Assembly (NCBI GenBank): GCA_021234155.1
Contig: JAJEKV010000035.1
Span: 10,788,407 to 10,852,406, forward strand
Length of the DNA stretch: 64,000 bases
From: Isoetes taiwanensis
Taxonomy: Eukaryota > Streptophyta > Lycopodiopsida > Isoetales > Isoetaceae
Reading direction: 5' to 3'
Each line of letters begins with the position of its first letter. Positions within the stretch are counted from its first letter, which is position 1. The position numbers and the translations under genes are program-made. Below, piece by piece: positions 1 to 10,699 of the stretch. The notes below the pieces were generated by a model. The model was not told the origin of the DNA. It saw nothing but the letters and a program-made list of their open reading frames with translations, and ran no database searches.

Positions 1-824
1 ATAGAATATAGCGGTGTTAGACAGTTGGAGATAGCAATGTTCAATGAGGTTAAATAGTGTGAAATATGGATTCATGAAGGGTATGTAGCTTAAAATGTGG
101 ATGCAAAATAATTTAGTTTCAAATTCACGCATAGCATGGTCAATAATAGGAGCTACCAACCGCCAAATTTAAGCGTGATTTGTACTAATTTAGGTTTAAA
201 TGCAAATAGCGTGATCTCTTGTTAAAAAAGTACTCTAACAAGTGCTCATCTTCTTTTTCGCGATTGCTCAAGAGGAAGAAAACCCCTAATAATTGGGGTT
301 CTAATCACGCCAAGAAACCAAGGGCAGGCGACCCATCTGCATTGCCATATGATCTCACCTTAGATGATGAAGGGCGATTCTGATAGCAACCACACGACCG
401 ACCCTGCACATACGAAGAGGAAATGGGCGAGGGTGCGAGTGAATGCGTTGACCTTGCCAAGACAAATGGCAAGCTCGACTTAACTCTCTTCTCGAGGAAA
501 AAGGAAGCGGACAAGATGGCCAAACAAGGAATCCTAATCTCTTGTGAGGAAGAGGATGACACCAATGCAAATTGCTTTTGGAGATTACATGTAGCGAGAA
601 GAAAGATCTGCTTTCGGACTTACTCAATTTGTAGAGCTACGCATACAAGGATACGCTCATGAAGACGGATGTGAGCGGTGAGACATGTTTTAAGTATGGT
701 TGGCCAACCAATGTAGCGATTACGCCAATATCTATTTGCCAAGGGGTTACTGACTATGCGTAGAGGCATGTTCACTAAAACCGACACCAAGTCACTATTT
801 GCGACAAGCTAGGGAATTAGTGAC
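1..824. other. Left flank of locus 1, no firm gene
   Basis: No gene is recognised. The stretch holds single arms of the locus-1 palindrome (near 124, 170 and 303), so it probably belongs to the same element, which would extend beyond the left edge. An open frame at 423-662 (+) has no recognisable domain and may be decayed coding sequence from the N-terminal part of locus 1. Confidence 0.4.
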
Positions 825-1418
825 TTGAAAGCTTCTAGGAGGGTCCTAGATCTAGGGAAGCATGTTCAACCTGCGGTTGTTGTCCGAAGGCATGGAGGCT
901 TCGTTTTTGAGAATGAACAGGAGACGAGGGGTGGCGCAAATAGAGGCCATGAACAAAATTTGAATAAATATTACGACCATTATCCATTGGGTCTTAAGGA
1001 AACTTTTCAGATCCACGTGAAGTCCCTCATCCGTTCACCTAGCTCCATTTATGTTAGCGAAGATATGATCCAAAGACATGCCATGGAGATTGTTGAGCAT
1101 GATTAGTAATCGGGTCAAATGCCTATGCCGCCGGATGTGTTACCTTGGGATATGATCTCGACAGCGAGGCCGAAAGTGGACGAACTTCGAGGACGTAATG
1201 TCAAAGGATAGCATTAAATTCGTCATCATCGACGGCGATTCTGTTGAGGCCACGAAGGCCCTCATCGAGCAAAAGAGAACAAAGCAGGCCAAAAACGCGT
1301 TCTACAATCACTATCGTTATAGGAGGTGTCAGATCTTGGATGCCAATACTTCACCTGCAGATTTGGCTGAGATTAGTGCAACTTTGAATGAGATGGGGAA
1401 GACATTTCTATACAAAAG
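825..1418 (+). pseudogene. Locus 1, N-terminal exons of MTase-like/FCP1-like gene (decayed)
   Basis: Two open segments (825-1106 and 1198-1418) in different frames look like one decayed coding stretch. Seen: a HYPLG motif followed by MIQRHAMEI, then PPDVLPWDMI just after the first stop. Locus 2 has RYPLG and LIQRHMPEIL at about 33,812-33,930, and locus 3 has PADVVPFDPI at about 9,095-9,125, so three copies share this N-terminal region. The second segment ends at a plausible splice donor (AG/GTAACT at 1418/1419). The intron that follows holds the locus-1 palindrome cluster. The function of this region is unknown. The stops between segments suggest a pseudogene, although an intron cannot be excluded. 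Confidence 0.45.
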
Positions 1419-1451
1419 GTAACTAACTGTATTAGGTGTTAGCACTTTCAT

Positions 1452-1798
1452 ATTCACGCCAGGCGTTCATTCAAATGAAACCAATTCACGCCAGGCGTGA
1501 TTTCCTGTAATGAAACCAAATCACGCCAGCGTGCTTTCAAATCAAACCAATCCAGGCCAGTGAAATGTTAAAGCACGCGGCGCAGTATTGATTTGATTTG
1601 AAAGCACGCCGGCGCGTGATTTCAATTCATTTGAAATCACGCCTGGCGTGAATTCAACCGACTCGAAAGCACGCCTGGCGTGAATTCAAATTCATTCGAA
1701 AGCACGCCTGGTGTGAATTGCATTGGTGTTTAATTCATTTCACGCCAGGCGTGCCTTGAGGTTGATCTTTTCTATTGAAATCGCGCCCCGCGTGTTTC
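1452..1798. repeat. Palindrome family 1, main cluster
   Basis: About ten copies of a CpG-containing palindrome, consensus near AATCACGCCAGGCGTGATT, lie in the intron-like stretch after the splice donor at 1419. Clear copies are at 1452-1470, 1483-1503, 1518-1537, 1601-1622, 1633-1655, 1665-1687, 1698-1719, 1737-1754 and 1776-1798. Centres vary (CCAGG, CCTGG, CCGGC) while both arms are kept, which suggests selection or amplification of the arms. The same family recurs at 3881-4020 and as half-sites near 124, 170, 303 and 4995. I saw none in the other loci. Confidence 0.85.
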
Positions 1799-2420
1799 TT
1801 GTCTCGATCATCGATTCAATGCACAGTACTTTTGGCGGTCCATACGGGAGCAAACTGCGCCACGCCCGGCCAACAACGATGGGTGGAATATGGCTGCCCA
1901 TTACCCACCGCACGAGGCGGGTCAAAGTCCGAGGCTTTCAAAAAGGCTGCTGGAGCGGACTCTGTCGCAGATAATTATACAGGAGAAGAAGAAAACTGCA
2001 AGAAAATCAAAGAAAAAAGGTGGTGATGACATTGCAGATCCTTCTGAAAGCTCATCTAGCGTGTCAGGTCCAACAGACTTCGTATAAGATTGTGTTTTTT
2101 GTAAGGAGGCAAGATGGCAAAAGTGGAATGAATTCGGGGCGCTTTATGCACAAAGGAAGCCGCCGATACTATGGGTAGGGTGCCTCCTGTTGATGTAAGC
2201 ATCTTTGACTTGAATGTGTGACAGAGATGAGAAAGACTTCGGGGGCTAGACGACCCGAGACCATTTGGGTTTTAGATTAGTGCTTAAAGAAGGAAGTCTT
2301 ATACAAGAAGGGTGCTTTCACCAAGGATAGGATGTCCTTCGTTGAGTGCTTGCAGCCATGTGAAGGATGTGCATTAGAATGAAGTCACCGTAGGAGCTGA
2401 GTTACAAAGGCTATCGGGGG
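1799..2420. other. Decayed linker of locus 1
   Basis: No intact gene is visible. Short open frames (for example 1890-2087, lysine- and serine-rich near its end) may be remnants of the linker between the N-terminal and methyltransferase-like parts of locus 1, but no motif supports a firm call. Confidence 0.3.
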
Positions 2421-3112
2421 ATGTGGCATTATCCGAAATTGGATTCTTTGGACAAATACAAGGTCGAGAATGATGACATCAAGAAGTTTGTATTCTGGTC
2501 AAAGGACTTCCTAAAGAATTGGAAGGCTAAAAATACAAAACATAAGGAGACTCTACCCCTAAGGTCTTGGCCGAGAGTTGAGAAGAAAAGTGGCCCTTGT
2601 GAAGAAGATTCTTGGAGAAGACGACGCTGTCCAAATTCCGGTCTCCATTGGGTACAAAGGTCTCTTGCCGTAATCAGCGGCCTTAAAAATATATCACTCT
2701 TTGTGTTGGGCCCGCCAGGGGTGGGAGAGGAGATATGGGCATGAACCCGGAAGGACTACATCAACTTCTTTACCAGTATATAGGATTGACAACCGAGAGT
2801 TCCTTCACTATTGTCATCGTTTGTCCTTGGGTGAGTCACATCTGCATGCACTATCCGGCTGCTCATGATCCGAGTGCCTCAAAGTTATTAGGGAGGGATG
2901 CCTAATATATGATGTTAAGGATAATGAGTCTGCGAACATCACGGAAGATGGCACATGTGATCTTTATTATGATATCCATCTTTGTCGGGGCGAGGAATAT
3001 GATATTGCTAAGGCCAAGGGTGACAATAGCGGTGCATGGGAATGTTTTCTTCTAGATGATCCGGACTTAAGAACTATATTCTTTCATACGGATCGATCAT
3101 CGGTCGAATGAT
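2421..3112 (+). pseudogene. Locus 1, methyltransferase-like segment with motif IV position
   Basis: Open segment 2421-2744, continuing in other frames to about 3112. Seen: a hydrophobic strand running into LFVLGPPGVG and then a tryptophan (about 2697-2740). This sits where permuted N4/N6 amino-methyltransferases carry the DPPY catalytic motif (motif IV). The equivalent place in locus 3 reads LIFIDIRGIN...WD. Further downstream in another frame, CDLYYDIHLCRGEEYDIA is readable, so frameshifts interrupt the protein. Known: in beta-class enzymes motif IV precedes the SAM-binding motif I, which is the order seen here (motif I-like segment at 3153-3581). Inferred: a decayed, probably non-catalytic relative. 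The family assignment rests on motif pattern only. Confidence 0.4.
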
Positions 3113-3152
3113 GATGAGTCGAAAAAGGATGAGGATCGGGACCCCATCCTAA

Positions 3153-3581
3153 GTGGGGAAATCAAGTCACGAGCTACAAACTAAGGAGAAGGGCCCCTTA
3201 AATAAAAAATGGATTTCCCCGCCTATGGCTGCTTACCTCGTCGAGGCATTTGCTCCAATTGATACAACCCGCTTGGAGCTTCATGTTGGAGGTTATATTG
3301 CCCGAGAGGCTCTTATGGGTGCAAGAAGATGTCACTGCTTTGTGAGTGATGAGCAGGCCAAAGACTTTCTTGAACCATTCTTCATGCATGTGCTTGCCAA
3401 GTCTCCTAAAGGCCCTTATGGCAACCTGAAATCATCAGCAATCAAAAGTCTCGTAGACTTGTCCAATTCGAAAGTGGACGTTGCTTCTGGTGAGGAACCT
3501 AGTAATCTGCACGATAAGGAAAGCGAGAATGAACAAATAGTCGCTAAACCGGCTGCTCAAAGTACCGTGATGGCAAAATAA
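3153..3581 (+). pseudogene. Locus 1, SAM-motif-I-like segment
   Basis: A 142-codon open segment containing LELHVGGYIAREALMGARRC followed by FVSDEQAKDFL. This matches the pattern of the C-terminal motif I of permuted amino-methyltransferases (strand, F-x-G-x-G loop, helix with A-L, G-R/K-R, then an acidic strand end). The corresponding piece in locus 3 is closer to canonical (VLDFFSAGTASRVAL), and locus 2 is more divergent. Here the loop reads HVGGY, so SAM binding is doubtful. It lies upstream of the FCP1-like segment on the same strand, the same order as in locus 2. A family search with a profile of beta-class methyltransferases would be decisive. Confidence 0.42.
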
Positions 3582-3880
3582 CTTAGGGAATATTTTTGCC
3601 CACATTGCGGGTGATGCAAGCAACAACAGAGTAGATTCCGCGGGTTAACAATGAAGTAATTGACGGGAAACCAAAAATGAAGGCAATATAAGGCGGCTCT
3701 AGTGATTCCACAGTTTGCCAAATCAATAGTAAAATAATGTCGGATTGTGAAGGACCTTGGGAACTAATAGAAAATAACAATTCTAACAAATGGAAGAAGA
3801 CGAAGATTAAGGGTGGCGAAGGGAGAATGAGCCGATGACGCGCAAATAAACTCAAGATGATAGGTATGGCCTTGCCCACA

Positions 3881-4020
3881 AAATCGCGCCCACGCGTGAT
3901 TTAATTTGTATTACCTTTGAATTAAATCGCGCCAAGCGTGCTTTGATTATTTTTGTTGTCAAACTAAATCACGCAGAAGCCATTTGATTATGACTATTTC
4001 AAATCACGCTTGGCGTTTTG
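3881..4020. repeat. Palindrome family 1, second cluster
   Basis: Three palindrome copies (3881-3902, 3924-3944, 4001-4020) plus a half-site near 3966 lie between the methyltransferase-like and FCP1-like segments of locus 1, probably in an intron. Locus 2 has palindromes of its own family in the intron at the equivalent place (36,295-36,432). Confidence 0.8.
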
Positions 4021-4094
4021 TATTTTGTGTTATCGTATCTTGCTGACCCGGATACATGTTTGATGTTTCAAACTTCCATTGCGTTTCTAAGAAG

Positions 4095-4708
4095 GTTGTG
4101 GTGTTAGACCTAAACGAGTCCTTTGCAAGACTTTCCCGAAAAATAAAGTGGCTAGAGAACGGTTTCATCGGACACCAGTAGAATCAAACACCAAGTGGAT
4201 CTATCCGCGTCGCGACTTGAAGGAGATGCTAGATGAGGCATTCAGGTTATTTCGAGTTGGTATTTGGTCATCCATGGAACTAAGGAACATCAAGGATACT
4301 TTGGAGGCACTGGGGGAAATGCATAGACATTGGTTGACCTTTTGGGATCAGAACAAATGTGTGAAGTTCACTAATCCCAAGGATCTAACAGGCAAGCCTA
4401 TCTTCATCAAACACTTGAGTAACATGATGGACGAACTTGGTATCGAGAATAAGGAAGATATAATCATAGTGGATGATGATGCTCTCAAATGCTTCTACAA
4501 TCAAACACAGGCCCTGAATCCACCATCTTACGATCCAAAAAACTTTGCAACAGATGATTTTCTGGTGAAGTTTGTGTCTATTATGCATAATTTGGCTATG
4601 GGGATGACGGTGGGTGAAGTGTTAGATTCATACCCAGAACCGGATAGAACACCTGACATGGAACCACATCTTGTTAAACACGTGGAAAAACATGGATTGA
4701 TCCCTTAA
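4095..4708 (+). pseudogene. Locus 1, FCP1-like HAD phosphatase domain (one frameshift)
   Basis: The first strand reads VVVLDLNES (4095-4121) and is followed, after a one-base frame change near 4145, by an open segment to the stop at 4708. Seen in order: YPRRDLKEMLDEAF, VGIWSS, FWDQNKCV, the lysine of GKPIFIKHL, and IIIVDDDA, then a tail containing DSYPEPD. These are the HAD motifs of the FCP1/SCP (NIF) phosphatase family, which removes phosphate from proteins such as the RNA polymerase II tail. Motif I is D-x-N in place of the usual D-x-D, which may weaken catalysis. The tail resembles that of locus 2 (NYPSLTEPD). Family call is firm. Activity is doubtful because of the frame change and the Asn. 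Confidence 0.72.
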
Positions 4709-6576
4709 TGTTTTATTGGAATATATGATATTTTTGTATGATATTTGTGCCATGTATCGATAATTTCGAGTCTGGAATTGCCTCGCAAATAATGCAATCT
4801 GTTATTATCAAACCTAATATTATCATCTAAATGCTCTTCAATTTTGGTCCCATCTATGTTAGCAACTTGCTCTTCATTTTTGCATATTTCAATTCGCATA
4901 TGAAACGTCACACGTGAATCGCAACCTTATGTTACTTTTGAAGTCCAAAAAAAAAGATTAAAAAAAACAAAAACCCCCTAGAAGACAATAGCAGGTTGGC
5001 GTGATTTTGGAGTTGACATAATCCCAATTTAATTGGATGATGGTTCAAACCATTAAACCTCCAAGGCTTGCCTGTTTTCGAGCTATTTTTGTTTTTGAGC
5101 CTGGTTTGCAACGTGTTTTTGAGTTATTTTTGTCATATTTGCAAAATTTTACCTTCAAAGCTATTCCAAGGCCTTGTAACCTAAATGTCTTGATGCACGT
5201 GCAAATACCATAAGCAGAGATAAATGACAGAATGTTGAGTTAAAGACCACTTTGATTAAACATTCAAAATAAGATCTCTTGAGACCAACTTCTTATTGCT
5301 CATTATACTAAAATTATATAGTGAAACAATCGTTTTCGCAGACCATTATGCCAAACAAATACTATGGTCTATTCCTGAAAACCCTTCGGGGTGAGTTTTT
5401 TTAAGCTTGATAATAATTGAATTACTAACGGGTACTGGGCCAGTGCCGTTCTGCTGCTGTTGGAACACCAGCAAAATACCATTCGACATTTAACATAGGT
5501 CCCAAGATCGTACGAATTTGTTGCCACTGAGACATCCACATCATCGTGCCACATCACCAAATTGATGACATCATCATCCTAGTCATCAAAGATTCCACAT
5601 CACCTATATTTGGTCTAAGTTTCAAATTTCCAAGGTACCAGAACTGTGTGGCTCTACCACCACTAAGGGCCACCGTTCGGCATGCAAGATGTATTCTAGA
5701 GCAGTGGGTTGGACACCAAGATTGATACTAGGACCATTTAATTCAATTCAATTTAATGTACATTGAGTAATATTGAGCAAAAATCGAACTAGCTTTTAGA
5801 CCATGTCATAAGTCCTAGAGTTGTTTTGTCAAACCATACTAGTTTTAATGAATTACTACAGTACGCATGAAACAATCTCATAAACCATAACTAGTTTTAA
5901 CAAACCACTATCACATTTAAAACCAACATCCATAACTACCATCGATCCCAACAAACCACTGTGACATGTGGTTTTTTTCTATCAAATTAAATCATGCATG
6001 AAAAACCACATATATCATGGTTTTTAGATGATCTGACATTTGGTTTTTAGATGATCTGACATTAAAGCACGAATTCATTAATTAGAGAAATTTGGAATTC
6101 TCGTTTAGCATGAAATAGGTTAGCGGGTAGCCATATAGTGCAAAAACTACTACCAATTGAGTAAAAGTTGGCGTTTTTTTGCACAAATTCTGCAAATGCT
6201 TCAGTCTTATTCGGAAATATAGTTTTTACTGCTAATGCAAAGTTCACCGCGAGTATAACGTAGTAGGAGGGAGTGTGAAAACTTCTCGCAAGAAGCGCGA
6301 ACGCGATGTTTCGCAGCTGAAAGGAGACGAAAGAATGTGCCTTTTATTAAAACCATATGAGAGCATTGTGTTAAAAGAAGGTACCGAGGAGCAAGGATAT
6401 CACACAAAATTCAGTATTTAAAGCCATGTAATTGCTACAGAGGATCGCGGTCGCGATTATTTTTAGCATTAAACATATGGTAAAAGATATGGGTAAAGAC
6501 AAAACCAAAGTTTTCGAAACAAAAGTTTTCATTGAAGGAAGTAATATACAACATAATTACTGATTGAAGGAGATAA
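4709..6576. other. AT-rich intergenic stretch
   Basis: No gene recognised. The right end of the locus-1 element and the left end of a possible locus-3 element should fall here, but I could not find matching terminal repeats. A 22-bp direct duplication lies at 6019-6063, and one half-site of palindrome family 3 near 6297 marks the start of locus-3 territory. Confidence 0.4.
6019..6063. repeat. Short direct duplication
   Basis: Two adjacent copies of a 22-bp sequence beginning GGTTTTTAGATGATCTGACA, at 6019-6040 and 6042-6063. It could be replication slippage or an excision footprint. Confidence 0.8.
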
Positions 6577-7270
6577 TTATTCTGATTGTGTTTCAGATAC
6601 TTGATCAGGTATCACACCCATTTCATTGGCCATGCGATTGACATGCTCTCTACCCAATTCCATAGCTTGTGTTGTGCCCATCTCTGAATAACCTGTGACC
6701 TCTGGAATCTGAACACCCATGGCGTTTGCGATGCGCTGCAGATGTGAATCAGGCTCCCATTCTTCACTGTCCACTGCACTGCTCCCGCCTATAAGTTCGT
6801 TTTGCAGTAGCTCCGCAGCAGTAGCATTCTGATGTGGATGATAGAGCTTCTGCTTCTTGCTGTGTACCTGATGCTCCTGTGACCCAAGAACCTCATCTTG
6901 GTCAATGTCCATGTGCTGTTGGTCTGCTTCCATGTGCTTTGGGTCTGTTTCCATGTGTTCTCATACGTATTCAAACTTATGTTCGCCTGTCAAGAAAGGC
7001 ATGTACCCATCAAGCTTCTCATTAAGTGCATGCAATTTTTGGAAAGTGGGCTCCAGGGCTTCTATACCTTTTTCCGTCTCTTCAAGCAAGCGCTTTGTTT
7101 CTTGCATTCTCTCTTCGTAGGACTTAGCATCGAGGTTTTCCAAAATGGAATCCAACTTTGATAGATCTGTGTTTTGGGTGATACTGATGTCGGGTTGAGC
7201 TGGATCAGGGTCAACATTCTCTGCTTTCGGCTCTTCCTCAAACCCATCGGCACTTGGATTGGCCATCTTA
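6577..7270 (-). pseudogene. Locus 3, C-terminal tail
   Basis: Open segments 6961-7270 and 6577-6954 (separate frames) form the downstream end of locus 3 on the minus strand. Seen: an acidic, proline-containing stretch, then a Leu/Glu/Lys-rich region likely to form a coiled coil (around YEERMQETKRLLEE), then repeated M-E/D-x-D-x-x-H-M patterns and a final stop. There is no FCP1-like domain here, unlike loci 1 and 2. It follows the motif-I-like segment directly, so it is probably the same protein after a small frame lesion or intron. Function unknown. Confidence 0.45.
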
Positions 7271-8450
7271 TCAAAGCGTTTCAAAGAACGCCTCGGGGAA
7301 ACGACACACTTTACCTGAACTTTTGAAAGCCACGCTCTTTTTGCCTTGCATAAGAGCAACACGAGAAGCCGTCCCAGCCGAAAAGAAATCCAGAACACAA
7401 CCATCAGTCGGCACCAGCTGTTCAACAATATGGTAGGCATAGGAGGTTTTCAGCTGGCATTTCAATACAAGATCTCCTTCCATTGCCGCCCATTTGAATC
7501 TTGGTTTGCCTGTAAAAAGAGTCTGATATTTCTTTTTTATCTTCTCGTCGGCATCCTCATTACACCGCTAGCGGCATTGGAGGCAATGGTGTTGACTTAG
7601 AGCCTTGCCGTGTGGATATAGGTGAAGCTCCAACTCACGGTTGCATTGGTGCTACGAACATCACTCCTGTTAATAATGCACATATGACTAATAAAGTACT
7701 GATGTTCTTTCACCCTTCTTTTGCTCTCCCATCCCGTTTCTTCATAGGAACCTAAAGATAGGTAGCCACCGCCCTGAATTTGCTTCTGACTGAACAAGCA
7801 ATTGGGCAAATTCACTGAGCGCATGATAATGACCAAGTGATAAACTTTGGCATCCGTCATGGTAGCTATCCTTGTAAATAGATCTGTGTATTTCTTGCAA
7901 TCCCATACCTTGTTTATCCCTCGGATGTCAATAAATATCAGTGTCGCATTCTCTGACACTTGGGAGGAAGTAGGGATGCCATCCTTTGTCACTGCTATGA
8001 CAATATTTTTCTTTTCCTTTCTTTTTCTAGCCTCTTCTGGCTTTAGAATATTCCTGATTGGCTCCAAAAAGGCTACAGGTAGGTTACCTAGTGTATGATC
8101 CTTGTTATAGTTAGCCTTCACGTACTCTGTATCGGTATCTGATATATCCAGTATTCTCTGTTCAGTGAAATCAGGAAAAGCCTGAAGCAATTCCTCCCAG
8201 CTATCGAAATCCTTTTGCAGCAAATTTGAGGCATAAGACAAAATTTCGCGCCTCATAAAAGTGAGGGTTCTGATGTCAATTGCCCGTTGTCTGCAATCAA
8301 ATCTCCCGCTATAACCTGACTGCACCTTTAAATAGGTCTTGCCTTCTATAATCTCATCGAGCAGCTGTGACAACTCTGCATTCGACATACCTCGTAGCAA
8401 CCGGAGCCAGGTCTTGTTAAAGAAGTCTTTGGATGGCTTGTCTGGAAACT
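7271..8450 (-). pseudogene. Locus 3, permuted amino-methyltransferase-like core
   Basis: Minus-strand coding read from 8450 down to 7271. Seen: LIFIDIRGIN...WD at the motif IV position (canonical DPPY replaced), followed by a helix and KVYHLVIIM, then about 150 residues later GKPRFKWAAM and HIVEQLVPTDGCVLDFFSAG, which looks like SAM-binding motif I. The IV-before-I order is that of beta-class N4/N6 DNA methyltransferases (known family). Lesions: a one-base frame change near 8470 separates it from the upstream exon, an in-frame stop lies near 7597, and another shift lies near 7560. Two of these could be small introns. This is the best preserved of the three copies, and a nuclear, transposon-linked role is inferred. 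Catalytic activity is doubtful because DPPY is lost. Confidence 0.5.
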
Positions 8451-8471
8451 CACCATGATCGTCACTGAAGT

Positions 8472-9240
8472 TTACGACTCACCCACGCATACAACTTCCA
8501 TTAACTTCTTGAAAACCTTCTCATCCATAAAAATGAATTGCTTTTCATCCTTAAGCTCCTGCACTTTCAAGGTGGTCGTTGCAATTTCATGGAAATCCTG
8601 CAGAAGCAATTTCAAGGTCATCAAGATCGCGGCCGCGAACTTGGCGAGTAGAAAACTAATAAATACCTTCCAAGCTGAAGTTTTAGCTGTCCCTATAGGT
8701 CCTTGTGGAGGGCAACCATAAGCCTTGTGCTGATGACGAAGTTGTTGCAGTTTTTCAATCAGTGGCTCTCTGTACACGGTGTTTGCAATTACTTCGTTGC
8801 ATTGAATACTCAACTCTATATATTCCTTGTCTGTAAGATTTCCGTTCAGCACCCTCGATCTTCTTCTAGCATATACTTTGGCAAATTCTACGTTGCTTTG
8901 CTTTCGAACTTCGCCCGACGAATCGAACAAAGGAGTTGTGCAGCACAAATACTGTGGTTGCCAGAAATAATATAAAATTTCTTGCCCTTCAAATCTTCTG
9001 GATTGCTCCATGTCACCCTCCTCCTGAAAGATAGACAACCGTCAGGTCAAATCTACATAACGAGTGTCCAAAAGATAAAGAATTAGTTACCTGGTAATAG
9101 GGTCAAACGGAACGACGTCAGCAGGGGTGAGGACCTCTGTCGGGTATGTCTTGAAGCTTTTAACCGTGAGTTTGAACATGGTCATTTGACCGCGTTCTCG
9201 TGTGTCAAGTTTGCTGGTGCGGTTCACAATCAAAAATAGA
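8472..9240 (-). pseudogene. Locus 3, upstream exons with two clear introns
   Basis: Two exons precede the methyltransferase-like core. Exon about 9240-9091 encodes MTMFKLTVKSF and PADVVPFDPI and ends at a donor (AG/GTAACT). Intron 9090-9024 is 67 bp. Exon 9023-8667 continues with EEGDMEQSRRFEGQEILYYF, and intron 8666-8598 (69 bp, GTATTT...CTGCAG) contains a copy of palindrome family 3. The next exon runs to about 8472. Because 69 is a multiple of three, the intron can be misread as coding. The clean splice sites argue this was a spliced host-type gene until recently. The N-terminal similarity to loci 1 and 2 (P-D-V-x-P) ties the three together. Confidence 0.55.
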
Positions 9241-10161
9241 AATCTTTGTAAACCAATTAACCCCTAAGGGGTAGAACCTTTTGAACTGCTCAAGCTTACG
9301 AGTGGTTTGCTCGCCATCTTGCGTTCCTCTTCTGATTGAACTTCAACTTCGACTAGAATGGCGGTGCTTGGGGCCATGTCAATGCTAGTTTAGAGGAGGC
9401 ATTAAATGGCGAGGGGGTTTGAGAACCTATTGGGCTGGGGCTATCCTCACGAGGTGTCGATTCTTAAGGCTAATTTTGAAAGGAGGGAATTTTTTTGGAA
9501 TAAATCCACCAGGATGTATTGCTATCCGGGGCCTTCAATATAGCAATAGGAAGAGTAGGGTTAACAATATCTGGAGGGGTTTATCGTGGATTGTGGTTCT
9601 TGAGCAATTTCTTTTTGGTGCTGAGGTCTCTCCCAAAGTAGCAATAGGCTTCACACTCTTTTCTTGGCCACGGCTCTTAGCCAATTGGTGTCCATCCGCG
9701 GAGGGCATCTTCGTCCGAACCGCTTTCAAGGCACAGCTCGGGAGGCTTCTTGTGCGTAGACAAACCATTTTACGCATGTCGAGAACCCGGCAATATGTCT
9801 CTGTTCCCTTTATACGACAAAGAGAGAGATTCATAAGATGGCAACAACCAGCCATACCCTTAGCCGGCGTCGGGGCGTTTTCCCCGTGGGCTGGCTTGTT
9901 CATTTTGGTTGGATGTCATCAAAAGACGGGTCATAATTGCGCCATTTCAAAATGTACTCCGAAACGCAATGCTTGTGGGTCCTCAATGCTGCATATGATG
10001 GCATCTTGCACATTGTTCTTCGTGCCTTCCCACATTGCCACCACTATGCCAACTTGTTCAACGTCCTCGGCTTTTTTCGGTCCAGCGAAAGCGGGCACAT
10101 GTCCTTTTCTGCGATCACCCTTAATGTCTAGGTATAGCACTGTGCAATCTCGATACACCAT
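9241..10161 (-). pseudogene. Locus 3, possible N-terminal coding remnants
   Basis: An open segment at 9931-10,161 begins with Met and reads MVYRDCTVLYLDIKGDRRKG, and further short open stretches follow down to 9535 in other frames. No domain is recognised. Its position directly upstream of the locus-3 exons, on the same strand, suggests the N-terminal part of the same gene. An overlapping 290-codon frame on the plus strand (9419-10,291) is judged to be an antisense shadow. Confidence 0.35.
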
Positions 10162-10480
10162 TTCCTTTCATTGGAAGGGGTTATATCTGGTGGCTCGACA
10201 TCCGGTCCTCGGAAGAGAGCAAGTCTTTGTAAACAAAAGCAGTAGTGAGTGCCTGGTAGGCTGCATAATGTGGTGCAATAAAAAGGTTTAAACTATCAGA
10301 GAAACGCGACCGCGATCACTTGGCGGCTAAAATAGAACTCCACACAATCGGCGCGCGACTTTGTGTAGCACTTAAACACGGCAAGAAAACATCGCTGTCG
10401 CGAAACTAATGACCTACTACACTAGTCTTGATGAACATCGCAATAAAGAAAATCTATGCTCGGCCGCATCGCGGCCGCGA

Positions 10481-10640
10481 TCTTGATGAGCAGCTACACT
10501 ATGAAGACCGCTATCCGAAATTATAAAACCAATCAAGCAAGACCACGGTCACGGATCTTGATGAGCAACTACACTTATGAAGACCGCTATCTAGAAATTA
10601 TAAAACCTATCAAGCAAGACCGCGACCGCGATCTTGGCTG
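10481..10640. repeat. Tandem repeat of about 78 bp carrying a palindrome in each unit
   Basis: Two imperfect copies of a unit reading TCTTGATGAGCAGCTACACT, then AAGACCGCTATC and ATTATAAAACC, then a copy of palindrome family 3. A partial third unit follows to about 10,680. It shows how the palindrome may multiply: by local duplication of a larger unit. Confidence 0.75.
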
Positions 10641-10699
10641 AGCATCTATACTATGAAAACAATAGAAGTTCTAGTAGGCAAGATCGCGGCCGCGATCTT

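Noticed and set aside
8598-8666. Palindrome apparently inside coding sequence of locus 3
   Set aside because: A GT...AG intron of 69 bp fits exactly. Because the length is a multiple of three, the frame stays open by chance.
9419-10291. A 290-codon plus-strand frame
   Set aside because: It lies antisense to locus 3, has no recognisable domain, and its composition looks like a reverse-frame shadow.
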